Shown here in pieces: positions 25,354-37,000 of a stretch of 64,000 nt of DNA (the stretch's first letter is position 1; the number at the start of each line of letters is the position of its first letter). Source of the stretch: Microbacterium endophyticum (GTDB lineage: Bacteria > Actinomycetota > Actinomycetes > Actinomycetales > Microbacteriaceae); NCBI RefSeq assembly GCF_011047135.1, contig NZ_CP049255.1, positions 806,001 to 870,000 on the forward strand. The letters run 5' to 3'. The notes under the pieces were generated by a model. That model did not search any database, was not told the DNA's origin, and saw nothing but the letters and a program-made list of their open reading frames with translations. The position numbers were made by a program, and so were the translations under genes.

Positions 25354-26945
25354 TGGTGCTCCTCACCGCTTGCTGCGGCGTACGTTTCCGCTTCGATCTC
25401 GCGTTCTTCGGCCTTCGCCTCGCCCACTCCGTGCGCGGCGATCACATCGACAATCTTTTGAGCTGTTACTCCCGGCTCGTTGATGATCTCACCAATCTTC
25501 TGGTGGTCCTTCAAGACCACGATCTTTTCGCTCAGCCGCACGACCTCTTCTAGCTCCGAAGAGATGAAGATGACCGAGACGCCGCCTTCGGCGAGCTTTG
25601 CCACGGCCTCTTGGATTTCGGCTTTCGCTCCAACGTCGATTCCGCGGGTGGGCTCGTCGAGAATCAGTAGCTCCGGTTCGGTGGCGAGCCACCGGCCGAG
25701 CAGTACTTTCTGCTGGTTTCCGCCCGAGAGCTCGCTGATCAAGCGCGACGGGTCTGCCGGGCGCACGTTGAGGGCCTTGATGTAGGTGTCGACGATTTCG
25801 TCTTTTTCGCGGCGCGACATCGGTCGCGCCCATCCGCGCTTGGCTTGCACGGCCAGCACGAGGTTTTCGCGCACCGTGAGGTCGGCAACGATTCCTTCGT
25901 CACGACGGTTCTCGGTGGAGTACGCGATGCGGTGGTCGAGCCCGTCGACGGGAGACGACAGCGTGATCTTTTCGCCCTTGATGGTGAGCGTTCCGGAGTC
26001 GGCTTTGTCTGCCCCGTAAAGGATGCGGGCAAGCTCGGTGCGTCCGGCACCCAGGAGCCCTGCGAAGCCGACGATTTCACCACGGTGAATGTCGAGGTCG
26101 GTGGCACCCATGCTGCCGCGCTTGCCGAATCCTTCGGCGCGCACGAGCGGTGCCGTCTCGCGGTCGCGTTCGCCGACCTGACGATTGCCACCGAGGGCTG
26201 CGAGTGACTCGAGGTCTTTACCGATCATCTTCGAGATGAGCTCGCCGCGGTCGAGTTCACGTGTCATATATTCGCCGACGTACTGGCCGTTGCGGAGCAC
26301 CGTCAAGCGGTCGCTGATGGCGTAGATCTGATCGAGAAAGTGGGAGACGAAGAGAATGGCGACGCCTTCGTCGCGAAGCGAGCGGATGACTGTGAACAAT
26401 CCCTCGACTTCTTTGGCGTCGAGGCTTGAGGTGGGCTCATCGAGAATGAGCACCTTGGCTTTGATGGCCATTGCGCGGCTGATGGCGACGAGCTGCTGCA
26501 TGGCGATCGACAGCGTCGACAGCGACTGATGCGTGTCGAGATAGTCGAGGCCGAGACGTGCGAGCGCCGAGCGCGCTGCCTGGTGAGTGGCACGCCAGTT
26601 CACCCCGAACACGCCGCGCACTTCGTGGCCGAGCATGACGTTCTCACCGATGGAGAGATTCGCACACAGGTTGACCTCTTGGTACACGGTCGATACGCCC
26701 GCCGCTTGCGCGTCAGCGGTGCCGTGGAGCTCACGCGTCTGTCCCGCGACGACAATCGAACCCGACGAGATTTTGTAGACACCGGTCAAGGCCTTGATGA
26801 GGGTGGATTTTCCCGCACCGTTCTCGCCCATGAGGGCGTGCACCTCGCCGGGAAAGAGGCGGAAGTCGACGTCGTCGAGCGCCTTTACGCCGGGAAATTC
26901 AATCGAGATGTGGTGCATCTCGACGATCGGCAGTGTTCCAGTCAT
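25350..26945 (-). CDS. ytfR: Sugar ABC transporter ATPase, two domains (YtfR-like, copy 1)
   Basis: 531 residues with two ATP-binding domains, as in RbsA, MglA and YtfR. Domain 1 has GENGAGKSTLIKAL and ILDEPTSSLD; domain 2 has the degenerate P-loop GLLGAGRTELARIL, LSGGNQQKVLLGRWL and LILDEPTRGID. ATG at 26945 starts the conserved part; a longer frame is rejected. It overlaps ytfT and follows the receptor gene with a 147-base gap. Powers import of the sugar caught by the receptor. Confidence 0.9.
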   Translation of the reverse strand: MTGTLPIVEMHHISIEFPGVKALDDVDFRLFPGEVHALMGENGAGKSTLIKALTGVYKISSGSIVVAGQTRELHGTADAQAAGVSTVYQEVNLCANLSIGENVMLGHEVRGVFGVNWRATHQAARSALARLGLDYLDTHQSLSTLSIAMQQLVAISRAMAIKAKVLILDEPTSSLDAKEVEGLFTVIRSLRDEGVAILFVSHFLDQIYAISDRLTVLRNGQYVGEYMTRELDRGELISKMIGKDLESLAALGGNRQVGERDRETAPLVRAEGFGKRGSMGATDLDIHRGEIVGFAGLLGAGRTELARILYGADKADSGTLTIKGEKITLSSPVDGLDHRIAYSTENRRDEGIVADLTVRENLVLAVQAKRGWARPMSRREKDEIVDTYIKALNVRPADPSRLISELSGGNQQKVLLGRWLATEPELLILDEPTRGIDVGAKAEIQEAVAKLAEGGVSVIFISSELEEVVRLSEKIVVLKDHQKIGEIINEPGVTAQKIVDVIAAHGVGEAKAEEREIEAETYAAASGEEHQ

Positions 26946-27092
26946 GTGGTGTTCCTGTTTTCTTTCCAAGCAGCTATCGCACACGGTGCGGCCGCGACGC
27001 GGTGCGGAGTACTCGGGTGAGTAGCTCCGCACCGCGCCGTTATCGGTGGTTAAGAGGTCGTTGCTTAACGAGGCCGCTTGTTACCTGAGGAA

Positions 27093-28094
27093 TCAGTACT
27101 GACGGTCCGCGAGAACTGCCTGAGCCGCCTCAGCGGAGTCGAACGCCTCGCTCGGAACGATGATGTACGAGTCAACGGTGTCGCCATCGAGTACCTTCTG
27201 CACAACGTCGAGTGCAGTCGGTCCGAAGAGCGGGTTGTACTCGTGCACGTAGCTCAGCTGACCATCGGCGAGAGCTTCCATGGCTGCCTTCGTGCCGTCG
27301 ATCGTGATGATCTTGACGTCTTCTCCGGGAACCAGACCAGCTTCTTCAACAGCCTGCGCGGCGCCGAGACCCATTTCGTCGTTCTGTGCGAACACGAGCT
27401 GGATGTCGTTGTTGTTGGCCTTCAGCATCGTCTCCATGACGCTCTTGCCCTCTTCGGCGGACCAGTTTGCCGTCTGAGCGTCAACCTGAACGAACTGCGA
27501 TTCGCTGTCCATGACGGAGTCCCAGCCCTCGTTGCGCTCGTTGACAACCGAGACACCAGCGGGGCCTTCGAGGGTCACGTAGTTCGCACCGTCGGGGAAT
27601 TCGGAAACAGCCCATTCGGCCGACTCTTTCGAAACCTCGAAGTTGTCGGGCGCGATGCGGGTGACGTAGAGGCTCGTGTCGTCGGGCTCGATGCCGCGGT
27701 CGATCAGGATGACCGGAATCTCGGCTTCCTGAGCACGTGAGAGCGAGTCTTCCCAGCCGGAACCTTCGGTTGCCGAGAGCAGGATGACGTCGACACCCTC
27801 ATCGACGAACGATGTGAACGCGTCGATCTGCGACTTCTGGTCGAGGTTGGTTGCGGGCGCGTACTTGAGGTCGAACCCAGCCGACTCGGTAAACGTGTCT
27901 TGGATGTTCGTCTCGTTTGCCTGACGCCATGCACCCTCGGGGCCCACTGCGACGAAGCCGACTGTGGTCAGGTCGCCGCTGCCGGCGTCTCCGCCTGCGT
28001 CGTCGCCGTTAGACGAGCAACCTGCCAGGCTGAGGGCGAGCGCTCCAGCGCCGACGAACCCCAAAATGCCGAGCATTTTCTTCTTGATAGCCAT
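27093..28094 (-). CDS. ytfQ: Sugar-binding lipoprotein (YtfQ-like)
   Basis: 333 residues. Signal peptide with lipobox LSLAGC, then a periplasmic-binding-protein type 1 fold (TVGFVAVGPEGAWRQANETN, VILLSATEGSGWEDSL, VILIDRGIEPDD, QLVFAQNDEMGLGAAQA). The FVAVGPEGAWR start and the ADRGI-like loop resemble furanose-binding YtfQ. It is the first gene after an intergenic region containing two palindromic operator sites, so it is probably the promoter-proximal gene for the importer. Confidence 0.88.
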   Translation of the reverse strand: MAIKKKMLGILGFVGAGALALSLAGCSSNGDDAGGDAGSGDLTTVGFVAVGPEGAWRQANETNIQDTFTESAGFDLKYAPATNLDQKSQIDAFTSFVDEGVDVILLSATEGSGWEDSLSRAQEAEIPVILIDRGIEPDDTSLYVTRIAPDNFEVSKESAEWAVSEFPDGANYVTLEGPAGVSVVNERNEGWDSVMDSESQFVQVDAQTANWSAEEGKSVMETMLKANNNDIQLVFAQNDEMGLGAAQAVEEAGLVPGEDVKIITIDGTKAAMEALADGQLSYVHEYNPLFGPTALDVVQKVLDGDTVDSYIIVPSEAFDSAEAAQAVLADRQY

Positions 28095-28175
28095 GAAATC
28101 TCCTCCTTGAGATCGCTCGCGCGGACAGGGCCGCTATGCGAACGACGACACACTCTTTGTGCTGACGTTCATAAT

Positions 28176-28201
28176 GTTAGCGGTAACTGTTACCGGTAAC
28201 A
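28176..28201. promoter_or_regulatory. LacI-type operator pair upstream of ytfQ-like gene
   Basis: TGTTACCGGTAACA at 28188-28201 is a perfect 14-base palindrome; directly beside it GTTAGCGGTAAC at 28176-28187 is a one-mismatch copy of the core. The same 14-mer occurs at 38500-38513 before the giant GH43 gene. Typical LacI-family form. Confidence 0.8.
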
Positions 28202-28259
28202 AGATTCTTCTATCTCATTTCGGTCACAGGCTTTTTACAGCAGCACACGCGGCACAAGT

Positions 28260-29774
28260 TCACTCATCCGCGGCGATCATCTCGACGATCGTGTCGACGG
28301 TGAGGCCGGGCCCGTTCGCCACTTCGCCGATCTTCTCGCGGTCTTTCAACACCACGATGCGGTCGCTGAGACGCACGATCTCTGCGAGTTCCGAAGAGAT
28401 GAAGACGATCGAGACGCCGCTGGTTGCGAGAGCCGCGATCCGCTGCTGAATATCGGTCTTCGCCGAGATATCGATTCCGCTGGTGGGCTCATCGAGCACG
28501 AGCACGCGTGGCCGTGTCGCCATCCACCTTGCCAACAGCACCTTCTGCTGCGTTCCACCGGAGAGTTCCCGCACGGGAGTGCGCGCCGACGGGGTTTTGA
28601 TCCGAAACGCCTCTATATACGAGTCGACGAGCTCTGCTGCTTCTCGCGACGAGAGCGGATGCGTCCACCCTCGCATTGCTTGGAGCGCGAGGGTGATGTT
28701 CTCGGCGACGGTCATCTCACCGATAAGTCCATCGTCGCTCAGGTGCTCACCCGATCGCGCAATGCGATGAGTGAGGCCCGCCCGCGGGTCAGTAAGGTGC
28801 GCCAGCCGCTCGTCGATCCAGATCTTTCCCGCGTCTGGACGCTCGACCCCGCTGATCAGGTCGGCGAGTTCCGACCTGCCCGAGCCGCGAAGACCGGCGA
28901 GCCCGACGATCTCACCCGAAAACAGCTCGAGGTTTGTCGAGCCGAGAGCGCCGCGTTTACCGAGGTCTTCGGCACGCAACACCGCTTTGCCGGTGGGCTC
29001 GTGGCGGTGCTCTTGTCGCTGCGAACCGAGAGCCTGCAGCGAAGTGATGTCAGAACCGATCATCTTCGAGATCAGGTCGGCACGATCGATCGAGCGGGTG
29101 AGGTATTCACCCTCTCGACGACCGTCACGCAGCACCGTCATGCGGTCGCTGATCGCATACACCTGCTCGAGAAAGTGTGAGATGAACAGGATCGCGACAC
29201 CGCGCGCTCGTAGCCGTTCGATGACCGAGAACAGCAGCGACACTTCTTGCGCGTCAAGGCTCGATGTCGGCTCGTCGAGTGCCACGACACGCGGTCGCCC
29301 CACCATGGCGCGCGCAATCGAGACGAGCTGCTGCGTCGCCGGTGGCAGCGATGACGGCAGCGCGTAGGGGTCAAGGTCAAGCCCCAACTCCCCCAGGGCT
29401 TCGACGGCACGCGTCCGGGTTGCGCGCCAGTTGATTCCGAAATGACCTTTGACTTCGCTACCGAGCATCACGTTCTCAGCGATGCTGAGCGTCGGCGAGA
29501 GAAAGCGATCTTGATAAACCGGCACGATTCCCGCGGCGAGACTGTCGGCGGTCGAACCGGTCTTCAACTCTTCACCGTCGATGCGGATGGTGCCGGACTG
29601 CATCCGTACGGCTCCCGTGAGCGCTTTCACAATCGTCGACTTGCCCGCACCGTTTTCGCCCATGAGAGCGTGCACTTCGCCGGGAAAGAGGCGCAGGTCC
29701 ACACCGTCGACGGCGACGCCCCCGGGGTACTCGACCCGAATGCTCTCCATCTCGACGAGAGGTCGCGTGTGCAT
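28260..29774 (-). CDS. Second two-domain sugar ABC ATPase (YtfR-like, copy 2)
   Basis: 504 residues, again with two ATPase domains: GENGAGKSTIVKAL and ALDEPTSSLD in the first, GLRGSGRSELADLI, LSGGTQQKVLLARWM and VLDEPTSGID in the second. Both N- and C-terminal halves look functional. ATG at 29774 has GAGGA at a normal distance. It lies between the LacI gene and the receptor gene of an importer that already has its own ATPase, and no third permease is near, so it may be a duplicate that serves the same or another permease pair. Confidence 0.85.
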   Translation of the reverse strand: MHTRPLVEMESIRVEYPGGVAVDGVDLRLFPGEVHALMGENGAGKSTIVKALTGAVRMQSGTIRIDGEELKTGSTADSLAAGIVPVYQDRFLSPTLSIAENVMLGSEVKGHFGINWRATRTRAVEALGELGLDLDPYALPSSLPPATQQLVSIARAMVGRPRVVALDEPTSSLDAQEVSLLFSVIERLRARGVAILFISHFLEQVYAISDRMTVLRDGRREGEYLTRSIDRADLISKMIGSDITSLQALGSQRQEHRHEPTGKAVLRAEDLGKRGALGSTNLELFSGEIVGLAGLRGSGRSELADLISGVERPDAGKIWIDERLAHLTDPRAGLTHRIARSGEHLSDDGLIGEMTVAENITLALQAMRGWTHPLSSREAAELVDSYIEAFRIKTPSARTPVRELSGGTQQKVLLARWMATRPRVLVLDEPTSGIDISAKTDIQQRIAALATSGVSIVFISSELAEIVRLSDRIVVLKDREKIGEVANGPGLTVDTIVEMIAADE

Positions 29775-29884
29775 GGATGTCCTCATTGAATCCGGTGGGG
29801 TGACAGGGTGACGGGGTTCTCGTGCGACCTGAGCATACGCCAGGCGCTGGCGCGACGACACGACTTGTCGCCTCTCGCGCGTAA

Positions 29885-30901
29885 CTACGTGGTGCGCGGC
29901 GGCCCGGTGGACTGCCGCACGAGAAGCTCGGCGGGAATCGCGGTGCGCTGGGGCACTTCGTTTCCCTCGACAGCGGCTCGGAGTGCTTCGACCACGCGCT
30001 CCCCGAGAGCTGCGAAGTCTTGGCGCACGGTCGTCAACGGCGGTAAGAAGTGACGTGAGACGGCGAGGTCATCGAACCCAACGATGCTGATGTCGCGCGG
30101 AACCGAGAAGCCGTTCTCGTGCAGCCCGTGAATCACCCCGAACGCCATCTCGTCGTTGGCGACGAACATGGCGGTGTAATCAGGGAGCGTCGTGAGAGTG
30201 CGGGCGAAGTCGTAACCGAAGTCGGCTGTCCAGTCGCCGATGACGATGGCACGCTCGTGGATTCCCCATGAGCGTGCTCGTGAGTGGAAGGCGCGCTCGC
30301 GCGCACGCGCGTCGAGCCAGTCGAGGGGCCCCGCCACGTGCAGCACATCACGATGACCGAGCGAGGCGAGATGGTCGACGGCGAGCCGAGTGCCCTGCTG
30401 CTGGTCGACCGCGACGGTGAGAAAAGTGGGGTCACGATCGGCTTTGATGACGAGCACGGGCACACCGATTGCCAGTGTCCGAAGCGTTGAGACCGACGAC
30501 GAGCGTGGCGCAATCACGCAAAGGGCATCGATACCGAGTGCTGTGAGGTGTTCCAACGCTTCTTGTGGACTCATCACATCGCTACCGAGAGCGATGGAGC
30601 TCACCGAATAGCCTGCCTGGCGCGCGGCGAGTTCTACCGAGCGGAGTGTCGAGGCTGGCCCGTTTTCGCTTGAGCTGTCGACGATTACGCCGATACGACG
30701 CGAGCGCTGCGACGCGAGAGCTCGCGCAGCGCTGTTGGGGCGATAGTTGAGTTCTTCGATCACCTCGAGAACGCGAGTGCGGGTCGACTCCCGAATGTTC
30801 GGGTAGTTGTTGAGCACGCGCGACACGGTCATGTGAGAGACGCCCGCAATATCTGCCACTTGCCGGATATTGGGTTTGTCTGACCCCGCGATTCCCGCCA
30901 C
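29885..30901 (-). CDS. LacI-family transcriptional regulator 1
   Basis: 338 residues. N-terminal helix-turn-helix and hinge (IRQVADIAGVSHMTVSRVLNN, then YRPNSAARALASQRS), followed by a sugar-binding domain (IGVIVDSSSENG, FVANDEMAFGVIHGLHENG, ISIVGFDDLAVSRHFLPPLTTV). It lies upstream of the furanose-type importer. The palindrome TGTTACCGGTAACA before the receptor gene and before the GH43 gene is its most likely target; that link is inferred from position. Confidence 0.9.
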   Translation of the reverse strand: MAGIAGSDKPNIRQVADIAGVSHMTVSRVLNNYPNIRESTRTRVLEVIEELNYRPNSAARALASQRSRRIGVIVDSSSENGPASTLRSVELAARQAGYSVSSIALGSDVMSPQEALEHLTALGIDALCVIAPRSSSVSTLRTLAIGVPVLVIKADRDPTFLTVAVDQQQGTRLAVDHLASLGHRDVLHVAGPLDWLDARARERAFHSRARSWGIHERAIVIGDWTADFGYDFARTLTTLPDYTAMFVANDEMAFGVIHGLHENGFSVPRDISIVGFDDLAVSRHFLPPLTTVRQDFAALGERVVEALRAAVEGNEVPQRTAIPAELLVRQSTGPPRTT

Positions 30902-30975
30902 TCGATCTCCACTCGCCGGTGAGCCCGGATTCGATCAGCATACGCTGCAGCACCTGAACTATGACCCGCAAATGC

Positions 30976-31012
30976 GGTGTGGCCTCCGGTAGACAACCCC
31001 GGAGGCCACACC
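30976..31012 (-). terminator. Hairpin downstream of giant GH43 gene
   Basis: Perfect 14-base stem GGTGTGGCCTCCGG / CCGGAGGCCACACC with a 9-base loop, just after the minus-strand gene ending at 31028. No T run follows, so it is a probable RNA 3' end or a U-less terminator. Confidence 0.65.
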
Positions 31013-31027
31013 AGATGAGCGTGCGGG

Positions 31028-34000
31028 CTAGACCATACGACGCCTGCGGGTCACGGCGATCATTCCGCCGATCACGAGCAGCATGATGGCTGCCAACAGA
31101 ATGCCGAGCGGCACCTGCGCACCGGTGACTGCCAGCACGCCCGGGGCCACGACCGACACCCCGATGACCAGGTCGTCATAACCGGGCGACGTGATGATCA
31201 AACGGTGCGCGCCGAGGGCGAAGTCCGACGGAATCGGTACCTCGAAGTACACCGAGCCCGAGGCATCCGCTGCCGGAATACCCGTGACCACGATCGGCTC
31301 ACTCCGAAGAGTTGCGCCAATCTGCTGGCCAGGAGCAAGACCCGTCACCGAGACCCGCAGCGTTCCGCCCTGTTCGACAGAACCGCCACCAGACAGCGAC
31401 ACATCAGCCCAGTCAGCTCCCGCGTCGGTTGGATCCGTCGGCTCTGTCGTCGGCTCCGGAGTGACTGTGCCGCTGCCGACGATCGGTCCGACCTCGGCTT
31501 CGACGGTCATACCGGGCCAGAGTGCCTTCGCACCCGTCACCTGCACACCGATCGTGGCGTCGACATCGGCGTCAGTGAGTTCGTAGGTGGCAGCTGTTGC
31601 GCCCGCTACGGCGGATCCGTTGCGGGTCCACTGGATGCCGGCTGCCGTCCATTCCTCGTTGATGTCGATGCTGAGCGTCTCGCCGACCTTGGTGTCACCA
31701 GTGATGGCAACCGTGAGCGGATTGGTGTCTTCCACTGTCTGTGCCGCAACGCTCGTGAGCGTCGGGGTCACCGTCTGGAAGAGTCCGTCTTCGCCGATCG
31801 TCAGCTTGTCGATCGTCGTCTCACGGTGGGTGCCATCGCCACCGGGCATTCCGAAGCGGTGGTACGCGATGTACCAGTCGTCGGTTCCCGGCACGTTGAT
31901 GATCGAGCTGTGACCGGTGCCCTTGATGCCGAGCGAGAGGTCTTTCTGCAAGATCACTCCGCGATAGGTCCAGGGGCCGTCGATGCTTGTCGCTGTCGCG
32001 TAGCCCACTCGGTAGTTCTCCGAACCGGTGTCATCGATCGAGTAGGTCAAGTGGTACAGACCATCTCGGTAGTTGACGAAAGCACCCTCACGGAAGTCGG
32101 TCAGACCGTTGATCCGTGAGATCGTGCCGGGCTCGAGCGACGTCATGTCGTCGCTGAGCTTGGCGTACACGGGCGAACCGTTGCCCCAGAAGAGGTAGTA
32201 GTCGCCCGATACCGGGTCGAGGAAGGCAGCAGGATCAATTGCTTGACCCGACGTGACCGTCTCGTTGTTGAGAACCATCGCCTCTGGCTGCGCCGTGAAC
32301 GGACCATCGGGGCTATCGGCGATGGCAACACCGATCGTCTTCCGGCCGTAGTCGTCGTTGTGACCGCTGAAGTAGAAGTAGTACTTTCCATCTTTTTCAG
32401 TGATCGTCGGCGCCCACGCGTTGCCGCTGGCCCACGGCACGTTGCCGTCTTCGCTGTCGAGCGTCAGGATCGGCGCTGCGGAGCGTGTCCACTCGACGAG
32501 GTCGGTCGAACTCCACACATAGAAGTCCTTTCCGCCCCAGCCGGAGTAACCGTCGGTTGTTGCGTAGATGTAGTACGTGCCACCGAAGACCGCGATGTTC
32601 GGGTCGGCGTAGTAGCCAGGCAAGACGGGGCTTGCCATGACCAGTGCCGACATCGTCCACTCGGTTACTTCGCCACCTTCTGCCGTGAGCGTGTACGTCA
32701 CGGGAGAAGAGAGGTCGACAGTCGTACCGGATGCCGGAGCAACCGTTGCGCCATCGCCCGATGCGAACACCGGGGTCAGTGCCGTCACGTCGGTTCCCGG
32801 CTTCACGGGGAAGACGACCGTGTGGGCCGTGCTGTCGATGATCGGTGCGACCTTGAGGGCATCGGCATCTTCGAGCGTGATGTCGACGAGCGCCGAGGCG
32901 TTACCCGACTGCGCCAGCACCTCGCCTGCGCTGAGCGCCCGATCGTAGATCGCGAACTCTCGCAACTGACCCTTCAAGCGGTTGTCGGCGTTGTACGCCG
33001 AGCGACCGAGGTAGTTCGCCGTGGTCGCGCCGCCACCGATGTCGCCCGGGTCGAGAGTGACCCCGGTCTTTTCCGCGACCTGGATGCCGTCGAGGTATAG
33101 ACGTGCGGTGGTGCCTTCGAGCGTGTACGTCAGGTGTGCCCACCGGCCGCGCTCGAGTTTTGTGCCTGAGTTGACGGTTTGCTCAGTGGACCAGTTACCC
33201 GACGCGATACTCGATCGGTATGTGCTGTCTCCCGTTGCGAAGAAGTAGCCGTTTCCGACGCCGCCGGAGTCGGTGTTACCCACGTTGTAGATGAAGTAGT
33301 TGCCGGACTGCGTCGGGTCGATCCAGACTTCGGTCTCCACGGTGACGTCTTCGACGCCGCTGAGGATGTTGTCGGGCAGATCGACGTACTGACCCGACGT
33401 ACCGTTCAGGCTGAGCGAGTCGTCAGCCGTCCAGGTTCCACCAGCGATCGTGGCGTCGTATCCGTTGCCCGAACTGTCGTGAAGCGTCGTGCCCTCACCG
33501 TCGGTGAAGTCATAGCGCAGAATCTCGCCGTCTTCGTTCGACTCGACGGGATCGGGGCCCTGAGCCTTGAGCTCCGACAGTGCCTCAAGCTCCGCGGCGG
33601 TGACCGGGACTACCGTGCCGTGGCGGGGGCTTGCGGGTAGATCGAAGCTTGCAGGAACCTTCCAGTCCGGGTTGGCGATGTCGTCGGAGTGCAGCGGAAT
33701 GTAGCCGCGTCCGCCGTACTCGTCGACGAAGAGGTAGTAACCGTCGCCGTTTACGTCGCCCTCGTTGGCCTTGAAGATCGAGGGACCTTCAACTGCCTGA
33801 GTTCCGGCATCGCGACCAATGCAAGAGTCGGTCATCGTCCATTCGTTGAGCGGTGCTCGCAGGCTTTCTGACGACTCCTGGATGATGTCGCTGCAACCGG
33901 TGGTTCCGGCGCCCTCGTCCTTCGTGAAGCGGTAGTAGACATCGTCGACTTCGAGCACTGTCGAGTCGATGCGGCTCGTACCGTCCTGCCAGATCTGCGG

Positions 34001-37000
34001 TTCGCTGAACGTCACGAAGTCACGAGTCGTGGCGTACATCATCCGGTTGTAGGTGCTTCCGGTGTGGTTCGTGTCGGCTGAGTCATACAGCTTCGATGCC
34101 CAGAACACGACGTACTCACCGATGGATTCATCGTAGTAGGCCTCCGGCGCCCACGTGTTTCCGGCCTCATCGGGCGAGACACGTACGTGACGCTGCTCAG
34201 ACCAGTTGATGAGGTCGGTGGATTCCCACACCTCGAGGTAGCGCGAGCCACTTCGCTGCGAGGCATCCCATGACGTTCCCCCACCGATCGAGAGGTCGGT
34301 GGCGATCAGGTAGAACTTGTCGCCCTCAGGAGAACGGATGACGAACGGGTCACGGAGGCCCTTGGTGCCGTATTCGGACTCGAGTACGGGCTGCCCGTCG
34401 TTGAGTTCGCTCCAAGAGAGAGCGTCGTTTCCGTCACTGGCAGCCATGTAGATCTTCTCACCCGCGAGGGTGTTGCCGGTGAAGTACGCGAAGGCGTAGC
34501 CCTCGTATTCCTGGTCGGCGAGCTTGGCCTTTACCGTGACGGGAATCTCGACCACCTCGGTGGCGCCGCCACGCGTGATGGTGGCGGTGAGAGTCACGTT
34601 CTTATCGGCCGAGGCCCGCGTGACGCGTCCCTTGGCGATCACATCGGGTTCGCCACCCGTCGACGTCCCCGAGGGCATGTCGGTTTCCGAGATGGCAGCT
34701 GTGTCAGATGACGACCATTCGATCTTCACGGTCTCGGCGCCGTCTTCGGCATCGAGACCCTGAATTTCGGCGAGCGTCTCGGGCAGCAGGATGTTGCCGG
34801 TGACGTCGCTGTTCTCACCTGCGAAGGGCAATCCCTTCACTGCCGCAGCAGTTCGGGTGACCCACTCGGTGTCGGCGTCGGCAGCTGTCGGGTCGAGTAC
34901 GCCCTCCATGACCGATGCGACCTGAGTTGCCGTCAGCGCTGAGCCGTAGACGCGCACATCGTCGACTGCACCGCCGTAGAACGGGTCGCCGTTGTAAGGT
35001 GAACGGCCGATTGCACCGCCGTTGGGCGAGGCGACTGCGGCGAGCGCCGAAGCCACGACAGCGGTGTTGGCCGAAGATACCGCGGTGCCGTTGACGTACG
35101 CGGTAATCTTCGATCCGCCGTCGAGCACGATGGCCAGGTGCGTCCAGTTACCCGTGGCCAGTTTCGCTGAGCGCGCGAGTGTCTCGGTCGCTCCGGCTTT
35201 CACGCCGGCTCGAGAGTCACCGCCGCAGAGTCCGCTGTCGAACAGGTAGGAGTTTCGCGAACGCGATTCGCCGAGTGAGATGTTCCACTCGCAGTTTCGT
35301 GCGTTGTCGGGCTTCAACCAGGCCGAGTACGTGATGTCTTCCTGATCGGCGTCGATGATACCGGTCGGCAGCCCCACCCATGCCGCACCTGACGTTGAGG
35401 TGCCACCGGGCAGGTCGAGTGCGCGTCCGTCACCGTTCGATCCGGTCACTGTCGCTGCTCCCGCACCGTTGATGGTGCCGTCGCGGCCGTTACCCGAAAG
35501 ATCGGCCACTGTTGCGCCGTTACCGGTTTCGGGCACGCTGTCGAAGTCGTACCAGAGCTGCAGGTCAGCGGGAGTCGCTGCGACGCGAAGCGTGGTGGTC
35601 TCGCGTGCGAGGCCTGCCGTGGCGGTGATCGTCACGTCGCCCTCGGCGACTGCCGTGACGAGCCCCGAGTTTGAGACTGTCGCGACGGTGTCGTCTGAGG
35701 TCGTCCATTCGACCGCCGGGATCGCACCGGAGCCGGCGACTGTGAACGCCACCTGCTCGGTCTCGCCCGGGCGAATGCCGGCGCGTGCGGTGTCGATGCT
35801 GAAGTCGGATGCCGCGGGGTCAGCCGCTGCAACGAAGGTCACCGTGGCGGGGGTAGCTGAGCCGTTGTCCATCCAGCCCTGCACCGTGACGATGTCGCCG
35901 ACAGCGCCAAGGGCCGAGAAGTCGGGGGTTTCCCATGAGACCTCGACCTCTTCGGTGCGGCCGCCGTCGTTTCCGAATGTTGCTGTCACGGTTTCGGGAA
36001 GCGATACGGCTGCGGGGCCACCGACGGGAACTTCGACCGTGCTGTTTTCAACAGCTGTGACGAGCAACTCGGGCTGGTAGGCGGTAGCGAGCCGGTCGTA
36101 TTCGGCACGCGTGATAGGCATCACTGTGCCGTGACGCGGCGAGTCGGGGAGCCCCGAGGAGTCCATTACAGTCCAGGTTTTCCCCTGGTCGGCGGAGGTC
36201 ATCGCTGCGTAACCCTGACCACCGTGGTAGCTCGGCTGGTCGATAAAGAGGTACCACTGGTCGGGGTTGTCGATCGAGGGGAAGACTGTGGGGCCTTCAC
36301 CGTTCGTGTAGGTCGAGATCGCACCGGTGGGGTTGGCGTACGACTGTCCGACACCAATATTCTCGGTAACGAGGCTCCACTGGTTCACATCATCGGTCGT
36401 GCTGAATGCCGTCCCGATGCCGTCGTGGATGATCGTGGCGCGCAGGTCGTTCGACTTCTGTAGCAGCACGTTCATCGGCCCTTCTTCCTTCGTGAAGCGG
36501 AAGTAGGTGTCGCCACTCTTGATGACCGACGAGTCGATCATGCCGTAGCCGCCTTCGCGACGCTCGGAGTCGATCCAAACCTGGGGCTCGCTGAACGAGA
36601 CGAAGTCACGCGTCGTTGCGTACATGATGCGGTTATACGAATCGGTGTTGTTGCGGCCGTCGACGCTGGCTGATTCGTACAGGTTAGAGGCCCAGTAAAC
36701 GAGGTATTCGCCGCGTGATTCGTCGTAGAACGCTTCAGGGGCCCAGGTGTTCCCGGCGAATTCGCTCGATACCTCGACGTGACGCTGATCAGACCAGTTC
36801 ACGAGGTCGGTGGATTCCCAGATTTCGAGGTAACGGCTGCCGTTCGTCTGCGCTTGCGCGAAGTTGACGCTCTCGGTGTTGAGGTCCGTGGCGAGCAGGT
36901 AGAAGCGGTCGCCCTCAGCCGAGCGGATGATGAACGGGTCGCGTACTCCTCCGGTGCCTTTATCAGACGACAGTACTGCGGCGCCGTCCTTGAGGTCATG

